From Sphagnum magellanicum (Eukaryota; Streptophyta; Sphagnopsida; Sphagnales; Sphagnaceae): a stretch of 64,000 bases of DNA. Within the stretch, counting starts at the first letter, position 1, and each line of letters opens with the position of its first letter. The translations under genes and the position numbers were made by a program. The notes below the pieces were generated by a model. That model saw nothing but the letters and a program-made list of their open reading frames with translations. It had not been told where the DNA came from and searched no databases. The stretch spans positions 25,750,501 to 25,814,500 of the forward strand of contig CM038908.1 in the NCBI GenBank assembly GCA_021904315.1, given 5' to 3'. Of this stretch, positions 11,398 through 24,496 are shown piece by piece.

Positions 11398-12722
11398 AAA
11401 AGTTAACCACACAAGAAAATTCACACATGAGTGTGTCATTATGTGCCAAGGCCTCTATGGGTGCTTTAACAAAACTGGCAATTCACACCAAAGCCATGAC
11501 TTTCTTTGCTTTCTCTCTTTCTTCGAGGGGGGAAGAATGGTGGGACCAAAGCCCATAATCATCTCCATATTATGTAACATTGAGTTATTCAGTCCTTTTT
11601 GGTGGTTTACATAACATTCACTGAAAAGTTTAAAATCTAAGTTTAAGACTTGTTTAATGTTAGTTAGCACACACTTTAACACCAAGTTAGCACCACATGC
11701 AAACTAAGATGCCACATGACTAGCACCACTACCTAACATTACATATGTGAATGCACCCCAAAATCAAGAAAGTTTAACATTGATTTACCAAACTTGGCAC
11801 TAGGTGTGAATCGTGATTAAAGGTAACTTTGTTACATCTTGTTTCAATGAAGTTGGCCTTGTTTCAAAGGTGGTGGAAAATCAAAGATAGGCATCCACAT
11901 CAAATAAACTAAACATGTCCATCCATTAGTCCCCTCAGGGCTAGTGGTGATAATTGTTCTTCATAGAGATCGACTCATTCTCCATAATGTGTTGACCTAT
12001 TGCACTACAATCCATTGTTTGCACCAATCTTTTTCATTGTTCTTTTTTGGTGTAAGAGAGCAAAAAGAAATTCAGTGTCAAATTGCAGACTTGTGGTGGA
12101 TTGGCCCAGAGTACATACTTATAAGCAGATATGCAATTCAGAGACCTTAAGATCTTTAACAATCTCCTTACAATAAAAATGCACCACCAGCAATACTGCC
12201 ATAAGAAAGGGCACAGCTGTGAGAAAAGGATTCTCCACTACTAAATCAACAAATACAAAAGCAAATATAAACTCTGACAAGAAATCGCAGCACTCTGCAA
12301 TATAACAATGCAAGGTGCAATGGAAAGAGACAGAGAGCTGAAAACAGTGAGACTTAGCAGCCATACCCAACTGCAATTTCTGACACTGAAGAACCACCAC
12401 ATCTGCCGATTTCTCATTTCCAGTCCTGAGGGCCATGACCCTGCATTGTATTGGAGTTAGGGTCTCTGAAAATTGCAACCCTATGGTTCTAGAAGAATTA
12501 TACATGAAAAGAGAAACTCTCGTATCTGTGTCTCAGGGTCAGAACATTAAGGGGGAAAACAAAAAATAGATCCCTTGAATAGAATTGATGCACCCATGGT
12601 CCCAGGAGTGAAGAATGGATGAGTTCTGAATGGCATGAACAACCAGCAAAGAGGTTCTGGCAAAGTTTCCCTTGGCACTCGCAGGACGATGATGGATCTT
12701 GACATGAAATTCAAAACTGAAG
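11398..12722. other. Intergenic, including probable 3' flank of the coiled-coil gene
   Basis: No supported gene. From about 12100 to 12722 the composition becomes genic and this could be the 3' UTR of the minus-strand coiled-coil gene. A 128-codon minus frame at 12119-12505 has no recognisable family and was not accepted. Confidence 0.45.
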
Positions 12723-13770
12723 TCAGGAATCATCGTGAGATATGTGACAGTGCCCTGATCGAATTTTAAAAGGTGGAAACGGATCTACAGAAAGCCCTTC
12801 AAAAACTAGCAGTTGATCCAGTAGTCCATATTTCTCTTCTTGCAACTTCTTTACTTCAGCCATTAAGGCCTCATTCTTCTCCTGCAGCTTCTTGACTTCG
12901 GCATCTGCAGATTCAAGTTCCTCTGCAACAAGGACACTCTCTTCTTGCAATGCCTTATACTTTTGGCGCAGAGCTTGATAGTTTTGCATGATCATCTCAT
13001 TGTCAAGTGCTGCTAAATCCTGGTTTGCTGCAACTAGTCCTTTCTTCACTGCCTTCTTTGTCACCCCTTGTATTCTGTGTTGATGATCAGTCTGGTGCAC
13101 AGCTCCTCCTCCTCCTTTGCTTATCCTGGCCTTCTGGAAAAGCATATAAGATTGGCTGCTTCAGAACCATGATAGTCAACACCAACAACACCGGTACAAT
13201 ACAAACGCTTATATGCTCCGCTCTCTCTCAAACCCTAGAATCTGAAACCCCATGCCTGGCATCCTGCAAACAAAAGAACGAACTTCTGTATTTGCAAAAT
13301 AAAAACAATCTCCTGAGAATTATTATCCTCATGCACCACGATCATGATCACTTCCACCCTCCAGGAAGACATCAGATGACGTATGACCCACGAAATGCTT
13401 GACTCTCTCAAACCCTAGAAACTGAAATCCCATGCCTGGCATCCTACAAACAAAAGAACGAACTTTTGTATTTGCAAAACAAAAGTAATCGCCTGAGAAT
13501 TATTATCCTCGTGCACCACGATCATCATCATTTCCGCCCTCCACAAAAGAGACATCAAATGGCGTGTGACCCAATGAAATGCTTTTTTGACCTAATTTGT
13601 TTTCTGGGGCACTGCAATGGAAGAGAAGACATCACCTTAGAAGGAGAGGCATTCTGCAAATATTCATTACGGCTCGGCGATTCTCGTTTCTTTGCTGCTG
13701 GCTTCCTCTGAGACTTAGGTTTCAGGAATCCCATTCCTTTACCACCGCCATAGCCACCATCACCATCCAT
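12723..13770 (-). CDS. Small basic coiled-coil protein, function unknown (2 exons)
   Basis: Exon 1 is 13770-13636 and exon 2 is 13133-12723, joined in phase 0 across a GT-AG intron. The donor is TCTAAG|GTGATG and the acceptor TTTTCCAG|AAG. The product is 181 residues. The N-terminus is glycine-rich (GDGGYGGGKG), followed by a basic stretch (KPKSQRKPAAKKRE, about residues 17-30) that could act as a nuclear localisation signal. Another basic patch (VTKKAVKKG) lies near residues 69-77. Residues about 85-155 form a strong heptad coiled coil with two VKKLQE repeats. The tail ends in HCHISHDDS. I do not recognise the family; a DNA- or chromatin-associated dimerising protein would fit but is inference. 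The start is the only upstream ATG that keeps this glycine/lysine-rich frame. The intron contains a 180-bp tandem duplication. Confidence 0.7.
13223..13584. repeat. 180-bp tandem duplication inside the coiled-coil gene intron
   Basis: Copy 1 runs from 13223 to about 13400 and copy 2 from 13403 to 13584. Both start CTCTCTCAAACCCTAGAA and share long stretches such as GAGAATTATTATCCTC and GCACCACGATCAT. Identity is high (visibly above 85%), so the event is recent compared with other repeats here. It lies wholly within the intron 13134-13635. Confidence 0.88.
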
Positions 13771-16700
13771 GCTTCTGTTTCTCTGTGACTCCTTCTTCCG
13801 CTCCAACAAAACAACACCATACAGAAATTTTGTTGAACCCTAACTAAACTCCCCACCTGTTGTCACACACAAACATTCGTCCAAACAAAAAAAAGACAAA
13901 GTGCACAACAAACTGTGCTAAAACTCTGTCGGTAAGTAAGTAGCAGTTAGTTCATTCAAGATAACTGAAAAAACAAATTCAGAGCACCAAATCCAGCAAA
14001 CCCGCTGGCCTGGAAAAACAAGAAATCACAAACACGCTGGCCCTGCCAAGAGCTAAGATGTTGTACATCTACGTACTGTGTCCACACTCCGAACACCAAA
14101 AAAATCCGTTCCAATCTAAACGGTCTAAACACTTTCACCCAAAAAACCAGTTCACCTCAACTGAAAAGGTCGTTGAGGGGAGCCCATTTGATTCTCTTTT
14201 GCAAACGGTGGTCCAAAAAGGTCCTATTAGAGAGTGCTCAATGTGCCCAAAAAATTGGGTGATGGGCCAATCAATGTGGATCTTTCACCAAAAAAAAAAT
14301 AAAATGTAAGCACACCCATGGACTAATGAAGATATTCATAAGTCCAAGAGCACATGTCTCCTGAATCTTTGCTTCCCTCCTAGTGACCACTAAGGTTGAT
14401 TTGGCACCATATTGCCAAATATAATGTACTAAAAATGATGTCATGTTGCCACTAGGATCAAAAAGAGACCTAATTTTTTCTTAGGGTTCACCTTTTGATT
14501 ACCCATATCATGAATAGCACAAGAATTATGGTGCACATGAGCTTGGACCCACAAAAGCTGGGATGCCTAGGAGTAGTGAGTTACAAGGGTTACAAGTGCA
14601 TTCCATCATGACCTAGGAGACTCTATAGCTATTTGTGAGTATTTAATTCTTACCATATTTGTGATGAGAATCTTTGCATGTCAGTATTTTTAATATTAGG
14701 TTGACATTTGCTAAGGAAGCAAAAAAAGTAAGAGGGCTAGGCACCAATCATACTTGTATAGTCCCAACAAACACTCAAAATGGGTTTTCAAGTGTGAAGT
14801 TGTATGTGTATAGTTGATAGCTTTATGTGTAAGATATTATTTCAGTTACGTTCTTGAGTTTTAAATTGAATTTATTTCAATACATTTGTTATGTACAAAT
14901 GTTGTCTTTATCTCAATTTAGTGTTCTAAGGATGAGGACAGATATCTTGTTATTGGTATGATACTTAGAATCTCCACCTTTGAGAATATTGAAACAAGTT
15001 TTGTTCAACATATTGTCAATTGTTGAATTTGTTGATGCAAATAGCAAATGATACATATACATATGTACCAATTGCTATGCATTTGAATAAAATTCTTAAT
15101 GTTTTGCAAACACATCCTTACGCTATTTTTTACATGCCCCAAAATCCAAAAATTCAAACAAGCATGTCCTACAAACTTGGATTTTTTGGGGGGGCACGTG
15201 ATCGAAAACCAAAGTAGATGCTTGTGTAGAAACAACACCGAAGTCTTCAAATGTCAATTTACCAATCTCAATAGAGACCAAAGTTAGAGTAAAAGAATTT
15301 TATTTTATTTTATTTGGCTTTTACTTAAATTTTAACAAGGGGAATCAGGATTGGTTTTTTTTTCTTTTTTTCCTCACCAAATAAATACCTTATCCTTGAG
15401 AGATTATTTCAAGAGGAAATACAATAATAGTCTCTAACATGATAAGTATTGTATCAAAATATTCATTCATGTTGCACCATGTGTCCCTCTAGTACCTACC
15501 ACATGAGCAAGTTCACCCATTTTGGCATTTTCCATTTTGTTAGACGACACATCAAATTTGGAACTTAGAGAGACTCTCCAAGTGCTAGATTGTTTTTTAA
15601 AAGAAAAAGACAAAATGTTGTGGCATCGAGTCTAGGCTAATCCAACAAGTAAAGACAAAGTTGGGGCATCAAGTCTATTCCAACCATTATAGACAAATGG
15701 AAGTTAGAGGAATCTAATGTAAGGAGGTGCCACAACTCTTGCGTGTCTTATTTGTTTTAGGAACTTGCCATCAACAACTATTTGGGCTTCCAAATTTTGT
15801 ACATGGTCTTTTTTTTTTTTCTTAATTTTCAATTTATTTCTTTCTTTCATATAAATCATTTTTATTTTTATTTTTGTGACATCAAAAACTTGGCAATTTT
15901 TTCCTTAAAGAAACAAAAAAGTGCTCAATTTAACACTAGGAAAACACATTATCCAAAAAAAATCCCTTTTTTTTTTTGGTTAAAATAGCAATGAAATTTG
16001 TCTAAAAAGAATCATTGATTAGTTCTTTTTGAATGTCACACAAAAAAAAACTAATTCTTTTTATTTGGGAAGTTATAAACTTTGTTTATATGAGGTACAG
16101 CATAAATGCAAAGACACTTCCAAATTACCATTACAAAGGTTTGTTTAAATGCATTTTCTTATTCATAGTTGTATTTTCAGGTCAACTTAGAGGAACACAA
16201 AAATGGTATTCACATCCTTGAAAAGAATGGATGAAGCAAAAATCAAAAGGGCTTGTTTTGTACTTTAATATTAATGATTGCGAATCCGCTTGTGCCTTGT
16301 GTAGTTCTCAATATCAAAGATTATCAAATTCTGAAGCAATAGATGTAAAACCAAACAAACAAGAGCATTTCCATGTTTACTAGTTTTAAGATATTACAAT
16401 GATGTCTTTAACCCAAGTTTTGTTTTGAGAAGCCATGCTCATAAAGGGGGGAAAAGTATGAATGGGTTTCAAACAAAATTGGTTACCAATAAAATTTTAA
16501 AAGAAAGCATCGTATTTCATCCAAAGTACAAAGTGTATAGGCCATTATATTGCTGGAGTTGAAGATGCTCTCATACCTTGAACATATGAATAAACCAACC
16601 TTCATGGAGGTATGGTTATGGTCCTTTCAAAGCTTGCAGATCACCATCTTGATGGATCCCAATTTCAGGTTGATATTTTGCTCGATGCAATGAATGGTGT

Positions 16701-17872
16701 CTTCATTGCCTGAGTGAACCAAGAGCCATCAGAACACCACCGTGAGGGACAGATGTTAAGTGGACAGGAAACACTTTTCCAGTGGTTCTAGCTAACCTAG
16801 TTTTTCCATAGCTGTATTTTACAAACTACCTTCTAACAACACACTAGTCCTTACCTATGTCCTAAGGTCCTAACCATGTATGTACATGCATCTAATCACC
16901 AAGTACCTACTTACTATCCTACCTACCTACTTCCAGGACCTATCCTACAATTACCATCACTCTCCTACCAATAACACCACTCTCCACTGACTTCTACTTC
17001 TCCTGACAGTTTGACATATGATACCATGCGCAATTACCTGAAGTGTAACTCTATAAACATCATTCTATGGAGTTGGGAGTCATATTTATGAAAGTAATCT
17101 GAAAGCCTGGCCATGGTTCTAGCACACTCTAATGGAAGAACATAATAGAAAAAGTTTTCAAGATTTCCTAACTCAAGCTATAACCAATATGTGAGCTTTC
17201 TCTCAACCAGAAGATACCAGAGAGATTTGCCAAAGCAAACCTGGACACTGTTTCAACTCACTGCTGCAGTTGCATACAAATCTGCTCCTGTACATTTCTG
17301 AACCTCCAAACACTTCAGCTTGTACCTATTGTGCGACTTCCCAAACCATATTAGCTCCCCAAAATCCACTGATGAGGAAACATGCTACTGATTTCATTCC
17401 AAATTCCCCAAAGCCTACATTCCTGCACCAATGCTTGACAAGTAGAAGTCAGAAGTACAAATATGCCAGAGTTAACTGTAGTAAAAGCATCAGTCAAAAC
17501 TGTTGTTAGATAAGTGGATGACAACAAACCAAAATATATATCATCGCCATAATTAAATTATTTGGAAACAGCCTAATCCAGGTTGTCAATCATCCATGAC
17601 ATTCTTTTCTCATTCTTGTACATGCTCAATAACAGAAATTGAGTGTCTAACCAAAGTTCCCATAATGGGTTGTATACATCTGTGAAGGAAAGATTGAGCT
17701 CAATGTTTTCAACTTGTATTGAGACCCTAAGACTTGGTTACTGCTGAAGTTGCCGAGCTCACACACATCAGCTTGCTTCTATCAACTGTCATCAAATATA
17801 TTTGAGTAAGAAGAGAACAGTCTTGCATGGAAAAGCTGGGAGAGCAGAAAATCCCTGGAAAATACAACTGTG
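13771..17872. other. Intergenic: 5' flank of coiled-coil gene, then 3' flank of the SPL gene
   Basis: No supported gene. 13771-14150 is probably 5' UTR and promoter of the minus-strand coiled-coil gene. 14150-16500 is AT-rich with poly-A/T runs and no frame of note. 16700-16940 contains a reverse-oriented segment with CCTACCTA-type runs and an end resembling the right terminus of the MITE at 4373-4743. 17000-17872 has genic composition and may include the 3' UTR of the SPL gene. Confidence 0.5.
16705..16940 (-). repeat. Possible relative of the 4373-4743 MITE
   Basis: On the minus strand this segment has a GTAGGTAGG-rich part, then a GGTG...TGATGG..TTGGTTCACT end that matches the right terminus of the 4373-4743 element in order. 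Matching is patchy, and no partner end or target duplication was seen. Confidence 0.3.
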
Positions 17873-20800
17873 TCACTGACCCCACAGGCAGCGGCGTAGG
17901 GAAGTTGACATTTGGATGACTTCATTAGGATGCTGTAAAACTAGGCATACTCCAGCACAGGCCACTGTCACACTTGCCACCACAGCCATCACACGATATG
18001 TGCCCCAGCGCTGGTTACAACTTCCTCTCTGTCTTCGCTTTGGTAGTAGTGGCACAAGAGAATCCCTGCCCTTGGGAAGTATAACATGTGTATCCTTCTC
18101 ACCATATTTCTGGCCAATAAAACATGGAAAAAGTCATGTTAGTGTCTGAAACACTATGATAGAAACCTCCACCCTTAGTTGGGCTTTCTGCTGATGTCTG
18201 TGCAAAGAAATTGTGAATAGTGATAATGCAAGGAAGTTTGCTGTCAAACAAAAGCCAGAAATCACATGGCTCCAATACATACCCCACTCTTCCTAAAAGT
18301 GGGAAGAAGGTGACCGTCATCGCATTCCAAATCCATCGCTGGAAAGACTGTTAGTCCTTGTGTATCCATGTTTCTCCCCCACCAAAATGTTTTATCCCCA
18401 CATGTCTGATCCATGTCATCAACACTGAGAACCTCAGACAGCATGCCTTTCCTCCCAGCTACTTGCAAAAGATACTCCGCTAGCCTAACCCATCCACAAG
18501 CTTTTGCAAACAGGAAAAGATCCTGTAATCTGCTACAGGCTCCATAATCCTGGCAGGAAGAATCTCTCAGCATCCAGCACAAATCAAAAACCAGATCCTG
18601 TTCACATCCCCTACTGGCTTCCACATCCAATCTTTCCAATGCAGAGCACAAATCTCTGTCCCCTACCAGCAGAGTCATAGAATTACTAGTCCTTCCCTCG
18701 TTCTCCACCTGATCACCAATCCACAAAGTTATTTTGACCAATTTGATCATCAGAAAAGAGCAGAATCCCACTTAGTATATAGTACTGCTAGACCCCAAGT
18801 TAGTGCCACCAAGATAGATTTCTACTGTAGCAGAGAAGGCAGACTAGACCACAGATGCATTTCCTAATATCAAGATTGTCAACAACAAACCATTGATCTG
18901 ATTGCAGGGAGAACTCCATGACAGGTAACAACACAGCAAGAATGAGTGTGATCATAAACTTTCGAGTGTCACTCACATATCTATGAAATTGCAGAGAAAT
19001 CTCCACAACAACAGTTTTAAGGTAACATGACAACAAGTGCAGTCATAAACTCATCACTGTCTCTCACAAAGCATTGGACCATCACCTTTGTCATGAATGG
19101 CCATGACTAGCTGCCATTTCTCCCCACTGACTTCCACCAACAGTGTGTGCAGATGACTATACAACTATTTGCTCAATACTTATGGCAAATGATTGTACAC
19201 AACTGTGCATCCTGAGTTTATGTGACACTTCCAGAATCAACAGAAGACTCAGTTAAATTTCAGTCTGACTCCAACAATAAAGATACAAGCTTGCATATTC
19301 AACATTGTCTCAGCTGATAGCATACCTCAATGAAAACTGGTCCAACCTGAGAGTGATTCAAAGCAGGAACAATGATCTGGCACTTGTCCAGCTTGTTTCC
19401 ATGTTGTGATTGCACAACACAAGCATCTAAATATTTCCCACCAGTAGAAACCAGCAACCTGCAGCCAACCACAACTATGAGACCAAATTCTGTCTTGTAT
19501 TCTCTGTTGCTCCAGTAAAACCATGCTTATGAAATTGCAAAGAAAACGCTACAAAAACCACAGATAGGTAACCATTGTGTCAGTTCCAGCCAAAATAAAA
19601 CAAGCATGACAAGGAGCACCCATATAACCTTGTGATTGTTGCCCACAAAGTACCTGAGCATCATCTTCACATGAATGGCTGTGACTTCCCACATTTTCTG
19701 TTACTTCACTGAAATTAATACACCTGTCAGAGCAGCTGGAAGGATTAACAAGAAATTTTCAAGTCACCTTGTGTTTGGCTGTAGTAGGTTGTGTCCGAAG
19801 ACAGTAAGGTGTCCTTCAATGCCAGCCTCAAAATAAATGGGTTGCACAGAGTGCAGAACAGGCATACAAGGCATACATTCGTCCTTTCCACCACTCCTGT
19901 TCACCACCTGCCCTGTGACAACAAGCACAAACTTCAACAACTATCCTGTATGAAAACCTTACTGTATTTATATGTACAGAAACCAGAATATGCGGATGAG
20001 ACAGAAAGGAGATCGGTCTTCACCATCCTCAAAGTGCACAGTTTCTTGACCCAGTTTTGCTTTGAAATAGCCTCGATCCCAAAAACCTGCCACACTCTGT
20101 GAACCCTGAACCAGCTTTGTAACGGCACCAGCCCAGTCCGCATAGAGCTGCACCAACACATCCCAAGTTTAGTTAAACATGGGATGATAGACAGTCAACC
20201 CAGTGGTGGATACACAAGTGTCAGCAACAACAACTCAGATGATAACAAAAAAGATATGTGCAAACTACCTTGTCCCACATTGACTGTGGCATTGCAATGA
20301 AGAGAGTCAGGATTGTACATCCTGATCGTATGTAACCTTCCAACTCCACAGGCATGTTTGATAGCCACTGAAGAATCTGTACATGCACAATCCAGTTTTT
20401 CAAACCTGAAACAGAAACTTCCACAGCACTCTCTATTTTCACCTAATCAGGATTCCTTTCACAACTTGCAGAGCCAGAGCACAGAGCCTAATCTTGCATG
20501 CAAAAAAGTTTTTGGTGTGGTTGCTAGAATTTCACAACCAGTGACATGTAGATCTGTACCTGCTGTCTCAAGTTTCGAGGGAAATCACCAGGGTTCCAGT
20601 CATAGAGCTTGAATGAAATCCGACCTGATGGATACTGGACAATATGCAAGCATGCATAAGAACCAGGCACACTAGAACCAAAAGACTAACAACATGTTGC
20701 ATAATTAGCAGAATTAGGTGTCTAGAGTAGAATTAGATGCCTTTAGCAGAATGGAATGCTCACCCGAGATGTGTAAGTGCTAGAGTGATCTAACTCCCTT

Positions 20801-23736
20801 GAGGAGATTCTGGGTTGTAAATCAGATGTAAGTGGCAGACCATCAACCTCATTGGGAGATTCTTCCAACAGCAATGCCAGTAATGAATCTTCATCAACTC
20901 CACCTTTTCTCACCCCAACTTCGCCCTTTTCAACAAATTGTCTCCTTGGACCTGGGTCCCACAAGTGTGCAGGTTGAAGTGGAGTGAGAAACTGAGATTC
21001 AAGTGCATGGTAGTGCATGTTGTTGGGCACTAAAGCAGCATCAAGAATGTCTGTAGTTCACATTCAGATCAGTAGTGCCCAACTCACTCCTCATCCACAA
21101 ACAACCATACAGACATGTGCTTGTGCAATTATTCAAAATGCCCTTCAACAACTCAGAATACTCAATAGACCATTGCTTGCAAGATGGTAAGAACAATTTC
21201 ACACAGAGCACTCATATAGCTTACTGTTAGGGTTTGATGCCTTGGGATTGGCAGATCCACCCATGAGTGAAGCCTGGGCCTCCTCTGTTGTCTTAGATTG
21301 TTCCACCAGAGGAGGAGCTAAAGTGGAAGCTACCAAGTTGTGACTCTGGTCCACTTCTGACTGCATCTCCCTGTCAACAGTGGCCTTCTCTTCCCCAGTG
21401 GACTTCCCATCCTTACCTGGAATCAAGTGGTGAAACCACAGCACAACACACATGGCTCAGCTTGTAAAGTGATGTCTGATCCTATGTTCGGAAAAAGTAC
21501 TTATGGAAACTATGAAATACAGACCTTCATCAGGACTCGGGTTATCATTATCAATGGTCAATGTTGCTGTGTCATCTCCAGATTCTTGCACCTTTCGTCT
21601 CCGTCTGTTGTTATGTCGCTCCAGCTTCCGACGACAGCTTCGCTTTTCATCATCAAAGTCAGATAGCACATGAAACCTGCAAATGGTAAGGTCATAACGT
21701 AGGGTCCATGAATTCCTCATCAATTAAGTTTTGGTGGCAAACATCATGATGGCAGGTGACACACAGTATGAGTAAGAAAAGGTATACATGTAGCAGGAAG
21801 ACTACATTCCTATTCAAGAGTGGAGGTCTAATCAATGAAAGTAATTGTTGCACCTCATCAGTTCTGGTATGATGAGGCTTGATTTACTCAGATCCAGAAG
21901 AGCTTATGCATTTTACACCACACTTTCACAACCTAACCTGGTGCAGATTCCTCCACTGCACAATAACCACCATTTGCAGGAGCAGGGGAAGCAACATCTG
22001 CAGCTGCAAACTATGCCCTGTACAGGTGTTGCCTGTGGCATATGTGAGTGCAGGTGTACCTCTGAATGACAGAACCTATGTAAGGTTAAACTGGATGTGT
22101 GGGTATCTAAGTCAAATGTGGACATCTTAGGGTGTTCATGTAGACCCTTCAGTGTATGTGTCTGCTTGGTGCCTGGAACTGAAGCCAGAGCCAAAAGTGG
22201 TTTTGCCGGAGCACTTTTGGGCTCCCACAACAGCTGGCATGCAGCCAGGGAAAAGGAAAAGAAACAAGATAGACTCCTGCATTCACCCTCACACACTTTT
22301 GAGTGTGACCCTGGTTACCAGCACCTAAAGCCAACTCTTATAGCCATACTCCAGTATAAAGCTGTGGGGTTCTCAAACCCAGAGAGAGCATGGAACAGCA
22401 ATGTAGCCTAGGAAGTTAATTAGCCTTCAATCAACACTTGGACTCTTGGATTTGAGATTCTTGAAATATGTGGGTTGCCTACATCTCATCACATCCTATG
22501 TTTTTCCTAGTATTTTCCAGATATTGGCTTCTTTTGAGCTAGGTTTCAGTTGCTCATGTTGCCACAATTGAAAATCTGCATGCTACCCACTTGTGTTGAA
22601 CATAGCCCATTTACAAAGGAATCGAAGGGCTGACTTAGATGCAAGAGAAAGACAAGGCAAGCAAAATTGGTTTCTGAATGAACTTTGGCTTTCCAGAAGA
22701 CAACAAGAGTACCACAACTTCTTCCTCTAGAGTATTTCTACAACTTCATGAACACCCTAAGAAAGATGCCCACAGCTGACTTTGATAGCCACACCACTCT
22801 TGTTGACAACTCACATTGAGTGAATCTTTCAGGTTCAGCATCACAGCTGTAGAAGTCAATCACAATGTCCGTCATTACTTTTTGTGCTTAGAGCTTGCTT
22901 GAAACCCATAGCATATTGTCTTCTTGGTCCTTCTGATGGACAGAGCATTCAAACACCAGAATATGTGAAGACGGGTGATACCATCCTCTTGTGCAACTGG
23001 AACTCAACAAACTATTACCTTGCATGTACCTGGATTCCTTCTAGGGTTTGAAAATTTACTATACCATGAATATTTTGGGGAAAGGAGAAGAATAAGAGGG
23101 ACAGGAAGATCAAAACAAAAAGAAATGAAAGCATGAGTGGCGGTGGCAGGGCCGGGGGGCAATCAATGCATACCTCCCACACTGTTGGCAATATCTGTGG
23201 AGATGTTGATGGAGTTTCACCGAGGAGGCATTTGCACAGCGAAGACAGACGCGGTGACGCTGGTGATAGCCTTTAAGGCTTGCTAAGTCAGCAGCACAAG
23301 AAGGTACCTGGCAGCGAGCACTGAGCTTCACGCGCTTGCTCTGACTGCCTCCTTCGTCTTCTTCCTCATTGTCTGTACATGCACATGGAACTCTTCCCGC
23401 TAAGAAGTTGGGACAATCGAGACGAGGATCCCTGTGTTGTGCTCCCTCCTTCCGTGACACTGCCTTCTCAACTGTGTCGCTAGACTGCGGTCCGGTTTGC
23501 GTGTTCTGCTGCTGCTTCGTCGTCGTCTCTTCTGCCGCCACCGCCGCCGCAAGGTTTCCAGGACGACTGCTATGTAGGTCCTCGAACTCCGGCCACGATT
23601 GTCCAACCGAGAAGCCACAAGCTGAATCTAGCGTCTCTCGCACAAGCTCATCACTGGTAGTATCCACAGCAGGATTGACTAACAGCAGCACACTATCCCA
23701 ATCCCAACCGGATGTTGTATCGTCCGAATGCCCCAT
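17873..23736 (-). CDS. SPL7: SPL7/CRR1-type SBP-box copper-response transcription factor (11 exons, 813 aa)
   Basis: Exons (minus): 23736-23174, 21676-21525, 21416-21225, 21050-20764, 20634-20560, 20376-20269, 20147-20024, 19912-19768, 19458-19326, 18708-18283, 18109-17873. All ten introns are GT-AG, and phases join to one 813-codon frame plus stop. The SBP domain is residues 142-216: finger 1 Cys142, 147, 164 and 167 (HRVCLRC, the all-cysteine form of the SPL7 class), finger 2 Cys183, Cys186, His190, Cys202, and a basic nuclear signal ending NNRRRRK. The intron inside the SBP domain after CQQCG is the family's conserved site. Residues 439-443 are IRSGC (IRPGC in relatives). The last exon has a membrane segment near 775-793 (VMAVVASVTVACAGVC). 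Family members bind GTAC copper-response elements and switch on copper-deficiency genes. The 23736 ATG is used because the upstream open codons lack an ATG. Confidence 0.95.
21677..23173 (-). other. Large first intron of the SPL7-like gene (1,497 bp)
   Basis: Bounded by GGGAG|GTATGC at the donor and TTTGCAG|G at the acceptor, and splitting the SBP domain. The open frames within it, on both strands around 21845-22411, look like chance frames. No embedded element with clear ends was seen. Confidence 0.8.
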
Positions 23737-24420
23737 AATAGCACTGGAAAAGAATCGCACTTCCTTACACCAAAAAATTCATCATCTAATTCCACCCGCC
23801 CGCTCCCGCTCTCTCATGACATTTGCAAAGCAGATTTTCCTAGACTACTACACATCGGATCATCCATCAATCCCTAAAGAAACCTCCTCCTCCTCCTCCT
23901 CCTCCTCTTACCGCCGAAAACTCCTCCACACAAAGTACTAAACGATGACGAAGATTGCTTCCGAAAATTAAGCTACAAAGATTCAACAAACCTCCAAGCA
24001 GCATCTTCTTCCGTTCTTCTTGCCGTTGCCGTTTTCCTTAAAACTCCTCCGCATCAATCAGGTTGTAGACGGTTTAGCTTCACACAACAATCAAAGGATG
24101 TCGTACTCACTCTCCCGCGAGCAAAATAAAATAATTTACTTTAAGGATCAAACCATCTTCATCTTACCAAATCCTTTTTAGTTCCTTCAGCTCCAGATGC
24201 ATCAGAAGGAAAAAAAAACACAAAAACAACAACAACAACAACAGATGTACACGGTATTGAGACAAGGAATTCGTCTTGCGGCGTCCGGATCTGCAACAAG
24301 CGCGTCGCGGAAGAAAGAACGGGGGCGAGGCAGCGAGCGAACCGAGCGAGGGAGCGAGCGAGCAAAGCTCCCTTCAGAAGTGACCACATGAGAAGAACCG
24401 ATAAAAAGGGTGGGAAGGTA
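23737..24420 (-). promoter_or_regulatory. Leader and promoter region of the SPL7-like gene
   Basis: A GC-richer 700-bp stretch sits between the start codon and a C homopolymer. It has a TCC-repeat tract (23883-23909), a CAA repeat (24221-24242) and a GAGCGAGC-rich stretch (24328-24364), typical of plant leaders and proximal promoters. GTAC tetramers, the core that SPL proteins bind, occur at 23935, 24103 and 24247. That number is close to chance expectation. The transcription start was not located. Confidence 0.4.
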
Positions 24421-24473
24421 TTACTGCCCCCAAAAAAACCAAATGCCCAAAATAGCAAAAATGGCAAAATACT

Positions 24474-24496
24474 CCCCCCCCCCCCCCCCCCCCCCC
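24474..24496. repeat. C homopolymer
   Basis: A run of 23 C, followed by A-rich runs to 24530. It marks the upstream edge of the SPL7 promoter region and may be of uncertain true length. Confidence 0.9.

Noticed and set aside
12119..12505. 128-codon minus-strand frame downstream of the coiled-coil gene
   Set aside because: It has no recognisable domain, lies after the stop codon of the gene and is more likely 3' UTR or flank.
23737..23760. A longer start for the SPL7-like protein (8 extra residues)
   Set aside because: The codon at the far end is GTG, not ATG. The first true ATG of the frame is at 23736.
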